A DNA stretch of 64,000 nt from Sphingopyxis sp. OPL5 (GCF_003797775.2 NZ_CP060725.1:3714001-3778000); one strand, 5' to 3'. Numbered from the stretch's first letter, positions 9,026 to 18,028 are shown. Program-made: numbers and translations. Notes: a model not told the origin generated them from the sequence alone.

Positions 9026-9342
9026 TGTCCTTACTCCCTTGTGCATCGGGGCTATTGTGAGCCTCCATTGCGATCAGGATTAGGCCACCGGGCCGGCCTT
9101 GGCTTTAGCGCGACTTGCAACTGGTTTTGACATTTCTTGCGCTGGGCGGCGAGGCGCTCGCAGCGTTCTGGCGCGATCGCGGGTCGGTGACGGCGGCGTC
9201 GCAACAAGTCTCCGCGCGTTGCAACAAGTTGCAACTTGGTCCTCGGCGACGCGACGCGGCAGAGGATTTCCCGATCGGACGGGATTTCACATGAACCCCA
9301 AGACCGGTCAGTCCTGACTTTCAGCCTTGGGGTTTCCGTCCG
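9026..9342. other. divergent intergenic region between TonB receptor and autotransporter genes
   Basis: This stretch of about 300 bp separates two divergently transcribed operons and holds no convincing gene. It contains a cluster of TTGCAAC-like sites described separately (9198-9235, plus a single CTTGCAACT near 9114). A TTGACA hexamer at 9127 has no recognisable -10 element at the right distance. Promoters for both neighbours must lie here, but I cannot place them. Confidence 0.6.
9198..9235. promoter_or_regulatory. tandem GCAACAAGT repeats with GTTGCAAC palindromes, likely operator
   Basis: GTCGCAACAAGTC at 9198 recurs exactly 20 bp later as GTTGCAACAAGTTGCAAC (9218-9235). The second copy consists of two 8-bp palindromes, GTTGCAAC, separated by AA. 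The spacing of two helical turns puts both copies on the same face of the DNA. Such an arrangement between divergent promoters suggests a regulator binding site. The regulator could be the AraC or LuxR protein encoded on either side, but nothing in the sequence settles that. Confidence 0.45.
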
Positions 9343-12300
9343 ATGACCATCACCAATTTCTCCGCCGTTCGCCGGCGCACCCAGATGCGCGCCGCGCTCC
9401 TGTCCGCCACCGCGGGCTTCGCGGCGTTGAACGCGTCGCCCGCATGGGCCGAATGCGTCGTCCAGCCGGGCGGCACCGCGGTCTGTTCGGGTGAGAATAC
9501 CAACGAGCAGAGCGTCGGAAACGGCGGGACGATTACCGTTACCACCGCGCCCGGTTTTGAGATCGACAGCCCTGGCAACGGCCTCGTCATTTCCGGTCCT
9601 GGATCGCTCACTTATAACGATGCCAATGCCTCGACCATCATCGGCCGCGGACGCGACGGGATTGCGGTCGGCAATGGCGGCGGCGCCTCGCGCATCGAAA
9701 TCCGCACCGCGGGCGACGTGACTGGCGGCGGACGCGCGGGGATCATCACCAACAACGCGGGCACCGGCGGGGTGCTGGTCGAGGCGACGGGCACGGTGAC
9801 GGGTGCGACCACCGGCATCACCGTCGTCGCGCTGCCCGGCAGCAATGGCGACATCGACGTCCTCTCGAACAATGCCGCAGGCGGCAACTCGGGCATCGGG
9901 GTCGAGAACCGGGGCGGCAGCGGCGCGATCCGCATCACCTCGACGGGCACGGCGAGCGCGACCGGCAGCGAGGGCTTCGCGATCGTCGGCTTTCACAGTG
10001 TGCAGGGCGCGGGCAGCGACGTCGTCATCGAGGCAAACAATGTCGGCGGTGTCGGCGGTGGTATCAACGTCAACAATTTCGGCACCGGCTCGACGAGCAT
10101 CACGGTCAACGGCACGCTCGACGTGACCGGTCGGCAGGGTATCACGCTCGGCAATAGCGCTTCGGCGAAGGATATCGTCGTCACCACGCGCGGCGCCGTG
10201 ACCTCGGGCGCGACCGCCATCGCGATCAGCAATCAGGGGAGCGGACGTACTATCGTGACCGCTGAGGGCCGGTTGCTGAGCAACAATGTTCGGCCGCAGG
10301 ACGCCGAGGTCAGCGGCAACGGCATGAACATCACCACCGGCGGAGGCGCCGGCGATGTGATCGCAAATGTGGCGGGAGTAGAGGGTCGCGCGGGCATATT
10401 GATCCGCAACGGCGGGATTGGCTCGACGTCGCTGACCGCAACCGGGCTGGTACGCGGGCGTGAGGGACGCGGCGTGGAAATCACCGCCGCGGCGTCGGCG
10501 GGCGACATCGTGGTCCAGCTTGCCGCGGTCGAGGGGGCGACCGACGGCATCTTCATCAACCCGCCGGGCGATGGCGACGTCGACCTGACGGTGACCGGGC
10601 CGGTGGTTGCCGGACGCGACGGGGTGCGCATCGAACGGCCGACGGGAACCACCGGCGACACGCGCGTCGTGGTGGGTGATGTCACCGGCGCGCAAAGCGG
10701 CGTCGTCTTGCTGACGCAGGGGACCGGTACAACCAGCCTCGTGTCGACCGGCACGCTGACCGGCGCCGCTGGCGACGGTCTGTTCGTCAGCGGCTCGGGG
10801 CCGATCATGCTCGACGTCAACAATGCCTCGGGCGACGAATTTGGCGTGTCGATCCTGACGGGTGGCACGGGCGGGGGTGGCGGTGACGGCGGCGGGAGTC
10901 TGGACCTGCTGCGCGCCGCCGACAGCCGTATCGCGGCGATAAATGCGGACGCGGGCGACGGCACGACGCTGATCACCCGCGGCACGGTCGAGGGCGGCAT
11001 TGCCGCGATCGATGCGGTCACCGAAAGCGGGCTGGCGTTCGGCCTGACCAACGATGGGACGATCCGCAACCGCTCTGGCGCTTCAAGTGACCTCGCGATC
11101 CAGGCGGCGGGCGGGCCGGTCGATATCCTCAACAACGGCACCCTGCTCGGCACGATCCGGCTTGACGCCGGGATCGTCGCGCCCGAACCCGAGCCCGAGC
11201 CGGAACCCGAGGATCCCGGTGAGCAAACCCGTGGCCGTTCGGCGCGCGGCGCCTTCGTCATCGCCGAAGTGCCCGATATCGAGGCGAGCCATCGCTTCAC
11301 CAACGCCGGCAGCTGGAACAGCATCGGCGGGATCAATGTCTTTGGCGGCGTCGACGATGTGCTGGTCAATGTCGCCGGCGGGCGCCTGATCGGCGGCACC
11401 GCGGCGGCGACCGCCGAGACGACGACCTATTCGGGTCTCGAAACGCTGACCAACCAGGGCATCATCACCATGGTCGATGGCGGCATCGGCGATGTCGTCC
11501 GGACCGGCGGCGACGCGAGCTTCGCGGCGGGATCTCTGCTCGCGGTCGATGCCGGCGGTAGCGGATCGGACCGCTTTATCGCGGACGGCGCCACGACCAT
11601 CGCGGCGGGCGCGCGGCTTCAGGTCAGCAACCCGCAGCCGGCGGTGCTCGGCACGCGATACACGGTGCTTGAATCGGCGGGCGGGGTGACCGGCAGCTTC
11701 ACCTTCGCTGACCAGTTGCTCTCGAACTTCCTCGGCTATCGCCAGGGCCGCACCGCGACGACGATCTTTGTCGAACTCGCCAAGCTGCGCGCTTTCGCGG
11801 CGGCGGGTATCACGCCGAACCAGATCGCGGTCGGCACCGCGCTCGACGGGCAGGCGGCGACCGATCCGCTGGCCGCGGCGGCGCTGTTGCTGCCCAGCGA
11901 TGCGGCGGCGCAGGCGGCGTTCGACGGCCTGTCCGGCGAAATCCACCCGAGCGTCCGCACCGCGATGATCGAGGAAAGCCGCCTGCCGCGTAACGCGGTG
12001 CTCGAGCGGCTCGACGGCCGGAACGGCGGGGCCGTCTGGGGGCAGCTGTTCGGCAATTGGGGCGACAGCGACGGCGCCAACGGCACTGCCGACCTCGACC
12101 GCGAGACGATCGGCGGCGTGCTTGGCGCGGATTTCGCTATCGGCGACAGCGCGATGATCGGTGTAGCGGGATCCTATCTCGAAACCGACGTCGATGCCCG
12201 TGCGCGCAGCAGCAGCGCCAAGCTCAAGAGCTGGCACGTGCTGGGCTATGCCGGGGTGCAGTTCGGCGGCGCGGCGCTCAAGGTCGGCGGCGGCTATGCC

Positions 12301-12837
12301 TCGGCCAGCATCGACACCGACCGCGCCGTCGCTTTCCCCGGCATCGGCCAGCGCCTTGTCGCCGGTTATGACGGTTCGGTCGTCCACGGCTTTGCCGACC
12401 TCGGCTATCGCCTGCCGCTCGGCGGCGGCCATGTTGAACCCTTTGCCCAGATCGTCGCGGTTCGCGCCGATACCGATGCTTTCGCCGAAACCGGCGGGAG
12501 CGCGGCGGTTGCGGGCGCCAAGAGTGACGAGAATGCGACCCTCTCGACGCTTGGCGCCCGCTTCTCGACCGCGACGTCGGGGGTCTTCTCGGTCGGCGGT
12601 ACGGTAGGATGGCAGCATGGGTTCGGCGACCTGACCCCGGCGACCTCGATGCGTTTCGCGACCGGACCCGGCTTCACGGTCATCGGCACGCCGCGCTCGC
12701 GCGATGCTGGCGTCGCGACGATCGACGCGCGGCTTCGCCTGAGTGAGGGGGCGCTGATCACCGTCAGCTATGACGGTGTGATCGGGTCGGCAGGGCAGGA
12801 TCACAGCATCAAGGCTGGGCTGCGGATCGCCTTCTGA
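9343..12837 (+). CDS. autotransporter with C-terminal beta-barrel (type Va)
   Basis: A 1164-residue surface protein. A long signal peptide ends at AWAECVV (near residue 36). The passenger (about 37-880) is rich in Gly, Thr and Asn with recurring DITV/NNAGT-like strands, as in a right-handed beta-helix. Near residue 620 there is an acidic proline linker of repeated Pro-Glu, an unusual break inside the passenger. The C-terminal 270 residues, from about GAVWGQLFGNWGD to the terminal LRIAF, form the autotransporter barrel and end in phenylalanine as expected. The likely role is adhesion or surface interaction, but the passenger shows no protease or lipase motif. A strong terminator follows at once, so it is a single-gene unit. 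The ATG at 9343 has no strong ribosome binding site. Confidence 0.9.
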   Translation: MTITNFSAVRRRTQMRAALLSATAGFAALNASPAWAECVVQPGGTAVCSGENTNEQSVGNGGTITVTTAPGFEIDSPGNGLVISGPGSLTYNDANASTIIGRGRDGIAVGNGGGASRIEIRTAGDVTGGGRAGIITNNAGTGGVLVEATGTVTGATTGITVVALPGSNGDIDVLSNNAAGGNSGIGVENRGGSGAIRITSTGTASATGSEGFAIVGFHSVQGAGSDVVIEANNVGGVGGGINVNNFGTGSTSITVNGTLDVTGRQGITLGNSASAKDIVVTTRGAVTSGATAIAISNQGSGRTIVTAEGRLLSNNVRPQDAEVSGNGMNITTGGGAGDVIANVAGVEGRAGILIRNGGIGSTSLTATGLVRGREGRGVEITAAASAGDIVVQLAAVEGATDGIFINPPGDGDVDLTVTGPVVAGRDGVRIERPTGTTGDTRVVVGDVTGAQSGVVLLTQGTGTTSLVSTGTLTGAAGDGLFVSGSGPIMLDVNNASGDEFGVSILTGGTGGGGGDGGGSLDLLRAADSRIAAINADAGDGTTLITRGTVEGGIAAIDAVTESGLAFGLTNDGTIRNRSGASSDLAIQAAGGPVDILNNGTLLGTIRLDAGIVAPEPEPEPEPEDPGEQTRGRSARGAFVIAEVPDIEASHRFTNAGSWNSIGGINVFGGVDDVLVNVAGGRLIGGTAAATAETTTYSGLETLTNQGIITMVDGGIGDVVRTGGDASFAAGSLLAVDAGGSGSDRFIADGATTIAAGARLQVSNPQPAVLGTRYTVLESAGGVTGSFTFADQLLSNFLGYRQGRTATTIFVELAKLRAFAAAGITPNQIAVGTALDGQAATDPLAAAALLLPSDAAAQAAFDGLSGEIHPSVRTAMIEESRLPRNAVLERLDGRNGGAVWGQLFGNWGDSDGANGTADLDRETIGGVLGADFAIGDSAMIGVAGSYLETDVDARARSSSAKLKSWHVLGYAGVQFGGAALKVGGGYASASIDTDRAVAFPGIGQRLVAGYDGSVVHGFADLGYRLPLGGGHVEPFAQIVAVRADTDAFAETGGSAAVAGAKSDENATLSTLGARFSTATSGVFSVGGTVGWQHGFGDLTPATSMRFATGPGFTVIGTPRSRDAGVATIDARLRLSEGALITVSYDGVIGSAGQDHSIKAGLRIAF

Positions 12838-12843
12838 CTCCGG

Positions 12844-12876
12844 CCCGGTCCCCGTCTGGCGGCGGGGACCGGGTTT
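12844..12876 (+). terminator. rho-independent terminator after the autotransporter
   Basis: An 11-bp perfect stem CCCGGTCCCCG / CGGGGACCGGG with an 8-nt loop begins 6 bp after the autotransporter stop codon. It is followed by only three T residues before mixed sequence. The stem is strong and well placed; the short U tract is the weak point. Confidence 0.7.
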
Positions 12877-12893
12877 GGATTGCGCGAGTCCTT

Positions 12894-13979
12894 GTGACGC
12901 GCCATAGCCAAACCACCGTGTTTCCAGTCGAATCCATCTATGATGCCGCCACCGACGAGCGGATGTTTCCCGACCTGCTGCGGCGGATCGGCGATCATTT
13001 CGGCGCACAGGCAGGGTTTCTCGGCTGGATGGGCGGCACCAGTACCGCGGGTTTCCAGGCCGAATATGGCAACGACCCCGCCTATCTGAAATCCTATGTC
13101 GAAACCTATGCGGCGCTCGATATCCTGCGCCCGGCGTTGATGGAGACGCCCGAGGGTGAACCGCGACCCGCTTATCCGCTGCTGCAATCGGCCGAGGTAC
13201 GCGAGAGCCGCTTCTACCGCGAATATATCGCGCCGCAGCACATCGTCGACAATCTCGCGGTCAATCTGATCAAGCGCGACGACATGTTCGCGACGATCGC
13301 GATCCTGCGGACCGGCGATGTCGCGCCGTTTTCGGTAGAGGACGTGGCCACCATGCGTGGGCTGGTGCCGCATCTGCGCCGCGCGGTGATCCTGTCGAGC
13401 CACCGCATCCGTCAGGCCGACCTGATGGCGGCGTATCGCGAGGCGGCACAGGGTGCGCGCGATGGATTGGTGTTGCTCGGTGACGACGGACAGATTCTCG
13501 ACCTTGGACCCGAAATCGAACGGATGACCGGCTTCGCGTCGATCGAGGCGGCGCGCCGGTCGGCATTCGCACGGGCGCTCGCGCGCGCTGCTGACGCAGG
13601 AACGCCCATCCTGCGCGAATTCGACTTCGGCAACCGCAAGCTTCGGCTGCTACTCGCTTCGCAGCCACTCTCGCGCAACCGCTACGGCGACGTCAGCGAA
13701 GGCGGCGGCGCCGCGCATGCGGTCAGCGTGACCGAAGTCGATCGCCGCTGGGGCTTTGCTTATGGCGCGATGGCGGAGGCGCACGGGCTGACCGGCGGCG
13801 AGGCGAGGGTGCTCGAAGATGTGCTGACCAACGGCGAGATGATCGGAACGGCGCAGCGGCTGGGCGTCGCGCGCGCCACCGCACGCAGCCATCTCCACAA
13901 AATCTATGCCAAGACTGGGACCTCGGGTTTTCCCGACCTCTGCCTGTTCGCGCACCGTTTCATCGTCGCCGCGCGCTGA
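12894..13979 (+). CDS. LuxR-type helix-turn-helix transcriptional regulator
   Basis: A 361-residue protein from a GTG start at 12894. The C-terminal 65 residues hold a LuxR/FixJ DNA-binding domain: GLTGGEARVLEDVLTNGEMI, then the recognition helix region LGVARATARSHLHKIYAKTG. The first 280 residues resemble a PAS/GAF-like sensor in length and pattern, but I see no motif that fixes the ligand, and there is no phosphoacceptor receiver domain. It lies 56 bp after the autotransporter, beyond that gene's terminator, and before the membrane wHTH-TPR gene. It may control the autotransporter; only position supports that. Confidence 0.85.
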   Translation: MTRHSQTTVFPVESIYDAATDERMFPDLLRRIGDHFGAQAGFLGWMGGTSTAGFQAEYGNDPAYLKSYVETYAALDILRPALMETPEGEPRPAYPLLQSAEVRESRFYREYIAPQHIVDNLAVNLIKRDDMFATIAILRTGDVAPFSVEDVATMRGLVPHLRRAVILSSHRIRQADLMAAYREAAQGARDGLVLLGDDGQILDLGPEIERMTGFASIEAARRSAFARALARAADAGTPILREFDFGNRKLRLLLASQPLSRNRYGDVSEGGGAAHAVSVTEVDRRWGFAYGAMAEAHGLTGGEARVLEDVLTNGEMIGTAQRLGVARATARSHLHKIYAKTGTSGFPDLCLFAHRFIVAAR

Positions 13980-14114
13980 CATCTAAACAGATGGTGGATG
14001 CCGGCCCCGGCCGCGCATGATAGCCCCGCCCGATCCTTGGCGTCCGCCAGCGCAGGAAGGGATGGGTGGCATCATGATCTCGTTCGGGGCGCTTCGGCGC
14101 AGCGCGACTCTCCG

Positions 14115-15428
14115 ATGACGGGGGGCAGCAGGGTCTTGCCTGATCGCATCGACGGCTGGAAATCGATCGGCGCGCATTTCGGCCGCGACCGGACGACCGC
14201 GATCCGCTGGGCGCGCGAGCGCGACCTGCCGGTCCATCGTATCCCGGGCGGCAAGACCGCGACCGTCTATGCGCTCCGCCAAGAGCTCGATCTGTGGGCC
14301 CAGGGAGGAACAAGCGAGCCCGCGCTTGCCGCGCCGCCTCGCCGCCGCTGGAAAGCGATCGCGGCGGCGCTGGTCGGACTCGGCGTCATCGGCGGGGGTT
14401 GGTTCGCGGTGCCGTGGGTCGTGCCGTCGGCGCCTGCGGAAACCAGGACGGCGCTCGCGCTGCCCGGCGATCCGGCGGTCGCCGATTTGTTCCTGAAAGG
14501 CCGCGACCTGCTCGCCGATCGCGAGGCGGCGGCGATCGAAAAGGCGATCGACCTGCTGCGCGACGTGACGCGCCGCGACCCCGGCTATGGCCCGGGCTAC
14601 GCCGCGCTGGCAGAGGCGCTGTTGCTGTCGCGCGAATTCGGCACGCGCAGCGACCGGCAGGCCTTCCCCGAAGCTCGTGCCGCGGCGGGCGACGCGCTGC
14701 GTCTGTCGCCGTCGCAGGCGTCGGCGCATCGCGTCAACGGCTTCATCGCTTATTGGCGCGACCGCGATTTCCCCGCCGCGCGCCGCTATTTCGAAAAAGC
14801 GATCGCGCTCGCGCCTGGCGACGCCGGCGGCCATTTCTGGTTCGGTAACATTCTCGCCGATCATGGCGAGAGTGCCGAGGCGCTGACCCATTTGCGGCAG
14901 GCGCAGACGATGATGCCCGGATCGGTGCCGATCCAGACCGACCTCGCCTGGGCCTTGTGGTCGGCGGGTGAGCGCGACGAGGCCGTGGCGACACTCAACG
15001 ACCTTGCGCGCCGTCACCCCGATTTTGCGGTGATCCACGATTGCCTCGCCGTGATCCATCTCGCCGACGGCGATTATCCCGCCTATGTCCGGGCGCAGGC
15101 GCAGGTCGCCGAGCTTCGCCAGAACGACACGCTGCGCTTGCGCACGACGGCGCTTTCGCAGGCCTTGAGCGCCGGGTCAGGCAGCGCGCAAAAATTGCTG
15201 CTCGAATATGCCCAAGCCGATTTGGCGAGCGGCGAAAGCCGGACCGCGGCATGGACCGCCTTCGTGGCATCGGCCGCCCGCGACCGCGCCAGCCTGCTCG
15301 CCGTTCTTCGCGCGGCCGAGGCGCGGCGCGAAAAATGGGGCGATGCCGGCCTGATCCGCGCGATGCGGAGAAAATGGGCCGGGGACGCGCAGGTCGAAAC
15401 CCTGCTGACCCGGCTGGGCGCCGGATAA
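14115..15428 (+). CDS. membrane-anchored winged-HTH protein with periplasmic TPR domain
   Basis: 437 residues from the ATG at 14115; an in-frame start at 13998 would add 39 low-complexity residues with no family resemblance. Residues about 7-60 (DRIDGWKSIGAHFGRD, then TTAIRWARERDLPVHRIPGG and VYALRQELDLW) form a MerR/excisionase-like helix-turn-helix. Residues about 76-98 (WKAIAAALVGLGVIGGGWFA) form one membrane span. The remainder is helical and repeats TPR patterns (for example LFLKGRDLLADRE, GYAALAEALLL). That is the layout of a one-component CadC/ToxR-like regulator with DNA binding inside and a protein-interaction sensor outside. The target is unknown. Confidence 0.75.
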   Translation: MTGGSRVLPDRIDGWKSIGAHFGRDRTTAIRWARERDLPVHRIPGGKTATVYALRQELDLWAQGGTSEPALAAPPRRRWKAIAAALVGLGVIGGGWFAVPWVVPSAPAETRTALALPGDPAVADLFLKGRDLLADREAAAIEKAIDLLRDVTRRDPGYGPGYAALAEALLLSREFGTRSDRQAFPEARAAAGDALRLSPSQASAHRVNGFIAYWRDRDFPAARRYFEKAIALAPGDAGGHFWFGNILADHGESAEALTHLRQAQTMMPGSVPIQTDLAWALWSAGERDEAVATLNDLARRHPDFAVIHDCLAVIHLADGDYPAYVRAQAQVAELRQNDTLRLRTTALSQALSAGSGSAQKLLLEYAQADLASGESRTAAWTAFVASAARDRASLLAVLRAAEARREKWGDAGLIRAMRRKWAGDAQVETLLTRLGAG

Positions 15429-15506
15429 TTTTCTTGGCCTCGGCTTCGCCGCGCGCTTAGGTCCGGTTGGTCGGGGCAAAGGGTCCTGCGGGCAAGCGGG
15501 GCGACG

Positions 15507-15953
15507 ATGCGCTATTTTCTCGATACCGAGTTCAACGGCTTTTGCGGCGAGCTGATTTCGATCGCGCTTGTGCCCGAGGATGCTGGCCTGCCGCCCTTCT
15601 ATGAGGCGATCTCGGTCGAGGATTCGACCCCTTGGGTGCGCGACAATGCGCTTCCCGTGCTCGAAACCCGCCCGCGCAGCCGCAAGGAGGTAACCGACCT
15701 GTTCGCCGCCTATCTGATGGACGATCCGGCGCCGCTGCTCGTCGCCGACTGGCCCGAGGATATCGCGCTCGCGGCGCGGCTGCTCATTACCGGGCCGGGC
15801 TATATGAAGCCGGTGCGCAGCCTGCGGTTCGAGCTGGTCGATCCCGACATCATCGGGCCGATGGTTCCGAGCGCGGTCCCGCACAACGCGTTGCACGACG
15901 CGGTGGCGTTGCGGACGACGATGCTGGCGTGGGAAGCGCGGATGGCGGGCTAA
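15507..15953 (+). CDS. DEDD-type 3'-5' exoribonuclease (polyadenylate-specific RNase AS-like)
   Basis: A 148-residue protein starting MRYFLDTEFNGF, where DTEF is the first acidic motif of the DEDD exonuclease superfamily. A middle aspartate lies in LLVADWPEDI, and the C-terminal HNALHDAVALRTTM supplies the His-x4-Asp of the DEDDh branch. This is the architecture of the small 3'-5' exoribonucleases related to mycobacterial RNase AS, which shorten RNA 3' tails using two metal ions. It stands alone: 78 bp downstream of the TPR gene and tail to tail with hutC, 3 bp away. No histidine link is implied. Confidence 0.82.
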   Translation: MRYFLDTEFNGFCGELISIALVPEDAGLPPFYEAISVEDSTPWVRDNALPVLETRPRSRKEVTDLFAAYLMDDPAPLLVADWPEDIALAARLLITGPGYMKPVRSLRFELVDPDIIGPMVPSAVPHNALHDAVALRTTMLAWEARMAG

Positions 15954-15956
15954 CGC

Positions 15957-16616
15957 TCAGCCGAGGCTGGGTTCGAAATGGGCGACCATGTCGAACATAT
16001 CGCCACGAAACACCTGCCGCACCGTCGTGACCGCGGCATCGCCGCGCCAGGTGCTGCGTTCGAGGATCAGGCAGGCGGTGTGTTCGGCGATGCCCAGAGC
16101 CGCCGCTTCGGCCACGGTGGCGCCCGCCGCGCGGATGCGATGCCGCGCCGAGGTCCAGGGGATATGCGCGAGCAACCAGGTTCCGGGCGCCACATCGTCG
16201 AAGCTTTCGGTTGCCGCGTCGGGCACCGTCTCGATTGTGATCGAGCGGGTTTCGAACGCGAGGGCCGTGTCGCCTTCATGATGCAGACCCTCGATCAGAA
16301 GCTCCGAACCCGTTCTCTTCCGCGATAGAAGCTGCCAGCGATAGACGTGCCCGCGCGCCGCGATCAGTTGCGCGAGGTCGGGGACTTCAAGCACCGCCGA
16401 ATGGACATGCTGGTCGGCGACGAACGAGCCCGCCTTGCGCCGCCGTTCGATCAGACCGGCGCGATGCAAGGCCGCCATCGCCTTGCTGACCGTGGCGCGC
16501 GAACAGCCGTGCAGCGCCGCGAGGTCATGCTCGGACAGCAGGCGGTCGCCGGGGCGCAGTGCTCCCGAGCGGATATCGCCCTCGATCGCGGCGCGGATGC
16601 GGGCGTCGAAACTCAT
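15957..16616 (-). CDS. hutC: histidine utilisation repressor HutC (GntR family)
   Basis: 219 residues from the ATG at 16616, chosen because MSFDARIRAAIEGDIRSG starts the GntR domain and the ATGA overlaps the hutF stop; the open frame runs further upstream but only antisense to hutF. Residues 1-70 are the GntR winged helix (SEHDLAALHGCSRATVSKAM), and the rest is the UTRA ligand domain that in HutC binds urocanate. It would repress the hut genes until urocanate accumulates. The 18-bp palindrome at 17987 between hutF and hutI is the probable operator, placing both arms and hutC itself under one control. Confidence 0.92.
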   Translation of the reverse strand: MSFDARIRAAIEGDIRSGALRPGDRLLSEHDLAALHGCSRATVSKAMAALHRAGLIERRRKAGSFVADQHVHSAVLEVPDLAQLIAARGHVYRWQLLSRKRTGSELLIEGLHHEGDTALAFETRSITIETVPDAATESFDDVAPGTWLLAHIPWTSARHRIRAAGATVAEAAALGIAEHTACLILERSTWRGDAAVTTVRQVFRGDMFDMVAHFEPSLG

Positions 16617-17962
16617 GCGAGCAGCGCGGCCACCACGCCGCGATAGCGCGCGGCGATCGCGTCGCGGGCGACATGACGTCCCCCCACGACCCATTTTTGT
16701 CCGGCGCGCCAGACGCAGTCGATCGTGTTGCTGCGCGCCGCGAAGATCCAGCGGTCGAGGATCGTGCTGGTGTCGGCACCTGCGAAGACCGGGTCGGCAA
16801 CGGCGAGGGTGAAGAGGTCGGCGGGCTGTCCGGTGGCGAGGCCGGTGCCCGACCCCGTTGCGCGGGCACCGCCCGCGAGCGCTTCGCCGAACAGGCGCTC
16901 GCCGATCGACTGCACCGCCTCGCTGCCGAGCATCGCGCGGCGGCGGTCGCGGAGCCGTTGGCTATATTCGAGCGCGCGAAGCTCACCCGCCGCGTCGATC
17001 AATATGTTGGAGTCTGTGCCGATCCCGACATGTCCGCCCGCCGCCAGATAGCGGGTCGCGGGAAAGATGCCGTCGCCCAGATTGGCTTCGGTCACGGGGC
17101 ACAGCCCTGCGACCGCACCGCTCGCCGCGAGGCGGTCGCATTCGCTGTCGGTCAGATGCGTGGCATGAACGAGGCACCAGCGCGCATCGACATCGGCATG
17201 GTTGAGCAGCCATTCGACGGGGCGCTCGCCGCTCCATGCGATCGAGGCTTCGACCTCGCGCAGCTGTTCGGCGGCGTGGATATGGATTGGGCCGCCGTCG
17301 GCAAGCGGCAGGATCGCCGCCAATTCTTCGGCGGTCACCGCGCGCAGCGAATGCGGCGCGATGCCGAACCCGGCATCGACGGGCAGTTTCGCGCGGCTCG
17401 CTTCGACGAGCGTGGCGAAATTGTCGACATCGGACAGAAACCGTCGCTGGCCCGGCGCGGGCGGGGCGCCGCCGAAGTCGCCATGGGCATAAAAGACGGG
17501 GAGGAGGGTGAGGCCGATGCCGCTCTCGTCCGCTGCCGCAACCACCGCGCTCGCGGTTTCGGCAGGGTCGGCGTAGCGTCGCCCGTCGGCGTCGTTGTGG
17601 AGGTAATGGAACTCGGCGACGCGGGTGAAGCCACTTTCCATCATCTCGACAAAGGCCAGCGCGTTGATCGCCGCGATGCTGTCGGGGGTGAGCCGGTCGA
17701 GGAAGCGGTACATGATCTCGCGCCAGCTCCAGAAATCATCGTCGGGCGCCCCGCGAAATTCGGAGAGTCCCGCCATGCCGCGCTGGAAGCCATGGCAGTG
17801 GAGGTTGGCGAGGCCGGGGAGGGCGATGGCGTGGCGCTCGTCGCCGGGCTGCGCGGCGACGCCGGTCGCGACGGCGGCGATGCGGCCCGCGTCGACCGCG
17901 ATGCGCACATCCTGCGCCCAGCCATCGGGCAGCAGAGCCTGTTCGAACCAGAGTGATGTCAT
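16613..17962 (-). CDS. hutF: formimidoylglutamate deiminase HutF
   Basis: A 449-residue amidohydrolase that converts N-formimidoyl-L-glutamate to N-formyl-L-glutamate and ammonia in the five-step histidine pathway. Metal-site motifs visible are LHCHGFQRGMAG, HIHAAEQ, LVHATHL and GIGTDSN. Two candidate starts lie 6 bp apart; GGGAG sits only 1 nt from the upstream ATG (17968) but 7 nt from the ATG at 17962, so MTSLWFEQ is preferred. It is translationally coupled to hutC by a 4-bp overlap and divergent from hutI. Together with HutG downstream of hutH it bypasses the direct formamide-releasing HutG route. Confidence 0.94.
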   Translation of the reverse strand: MTSLWFEQALLPDGWAQDVRIAVDAGRIAAVATGVAAQPGDERHAIALPGLANLHCHGFQRGMAGLSEFRGAPDDDFWSWREIMYRFLDRLTPDSIAAINALAFVEMMESGFTRVAEFHYLHNDADGRRYADPAETASAVVAAADESGIGLTLLPVFYAHGDFGGAPPAPGQRRFLSDVDNFATLVEASRAKLPVDAGFGIAPHSLRAVTAEELAAILPLADGGPIHIHAAEQLREVEASIAWSGERPVEWLLNHADVDARWCLVHATHLTDSECDRLAASGAVAGLCPVTEANLGDGIFPATRYLAAGGHVGIGTDSNILIDAAGELRALEYSQRLRDRRRAMLGSEAVQSIGERLFGEALAGGARATGSGTGLATGQPADLFTLAVADPVFAGADTSTILDRWIFAARSNTIDCVWRAGQKWVVGGRHVARDAIAARYRGVVAALLA

Positions 17963-17986
17963 CGCCATGCTCCCTCGTGTTGGATT

Positions 17987-18004
17987 ATTATGTCTAGACA
18001 TAAT
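17987..18004. promoter_or_regulatory. 18-bp perfect palindrome, probable HutC operator
   Basis: ATTATGTCTAGACATAAT is a perfect 18-bp inverted repeat in the 66-bp gap between the divergent hutF and hutI starts. Its TGTCTAGACA core is the kind of short inverted repeat recognised by HutC-type GntR regulators. One site can cover both divergent promoters. The assignment to HutC is inferred from position and symmetry. Confidence 0.75.
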
Positions 18005-18028
18005 GGCGATGGCGGGCAAGAATGAACT

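Noticed and set aside
9127..9132. TTGACA as a promoter -35 element for the autotransporter
   Set aside because: No acceptable -10 hexamer lies 15-19 bp downstream, and the site is more than 200 bp from the gene.
9052..10695. Open frame of 547 codons on the minus strand opposite the autotransporter
   Set aside because: Low-complexity Arg/Ala composition and no motifs; the plus strand encodes a recognisable signal peptide and passenger.
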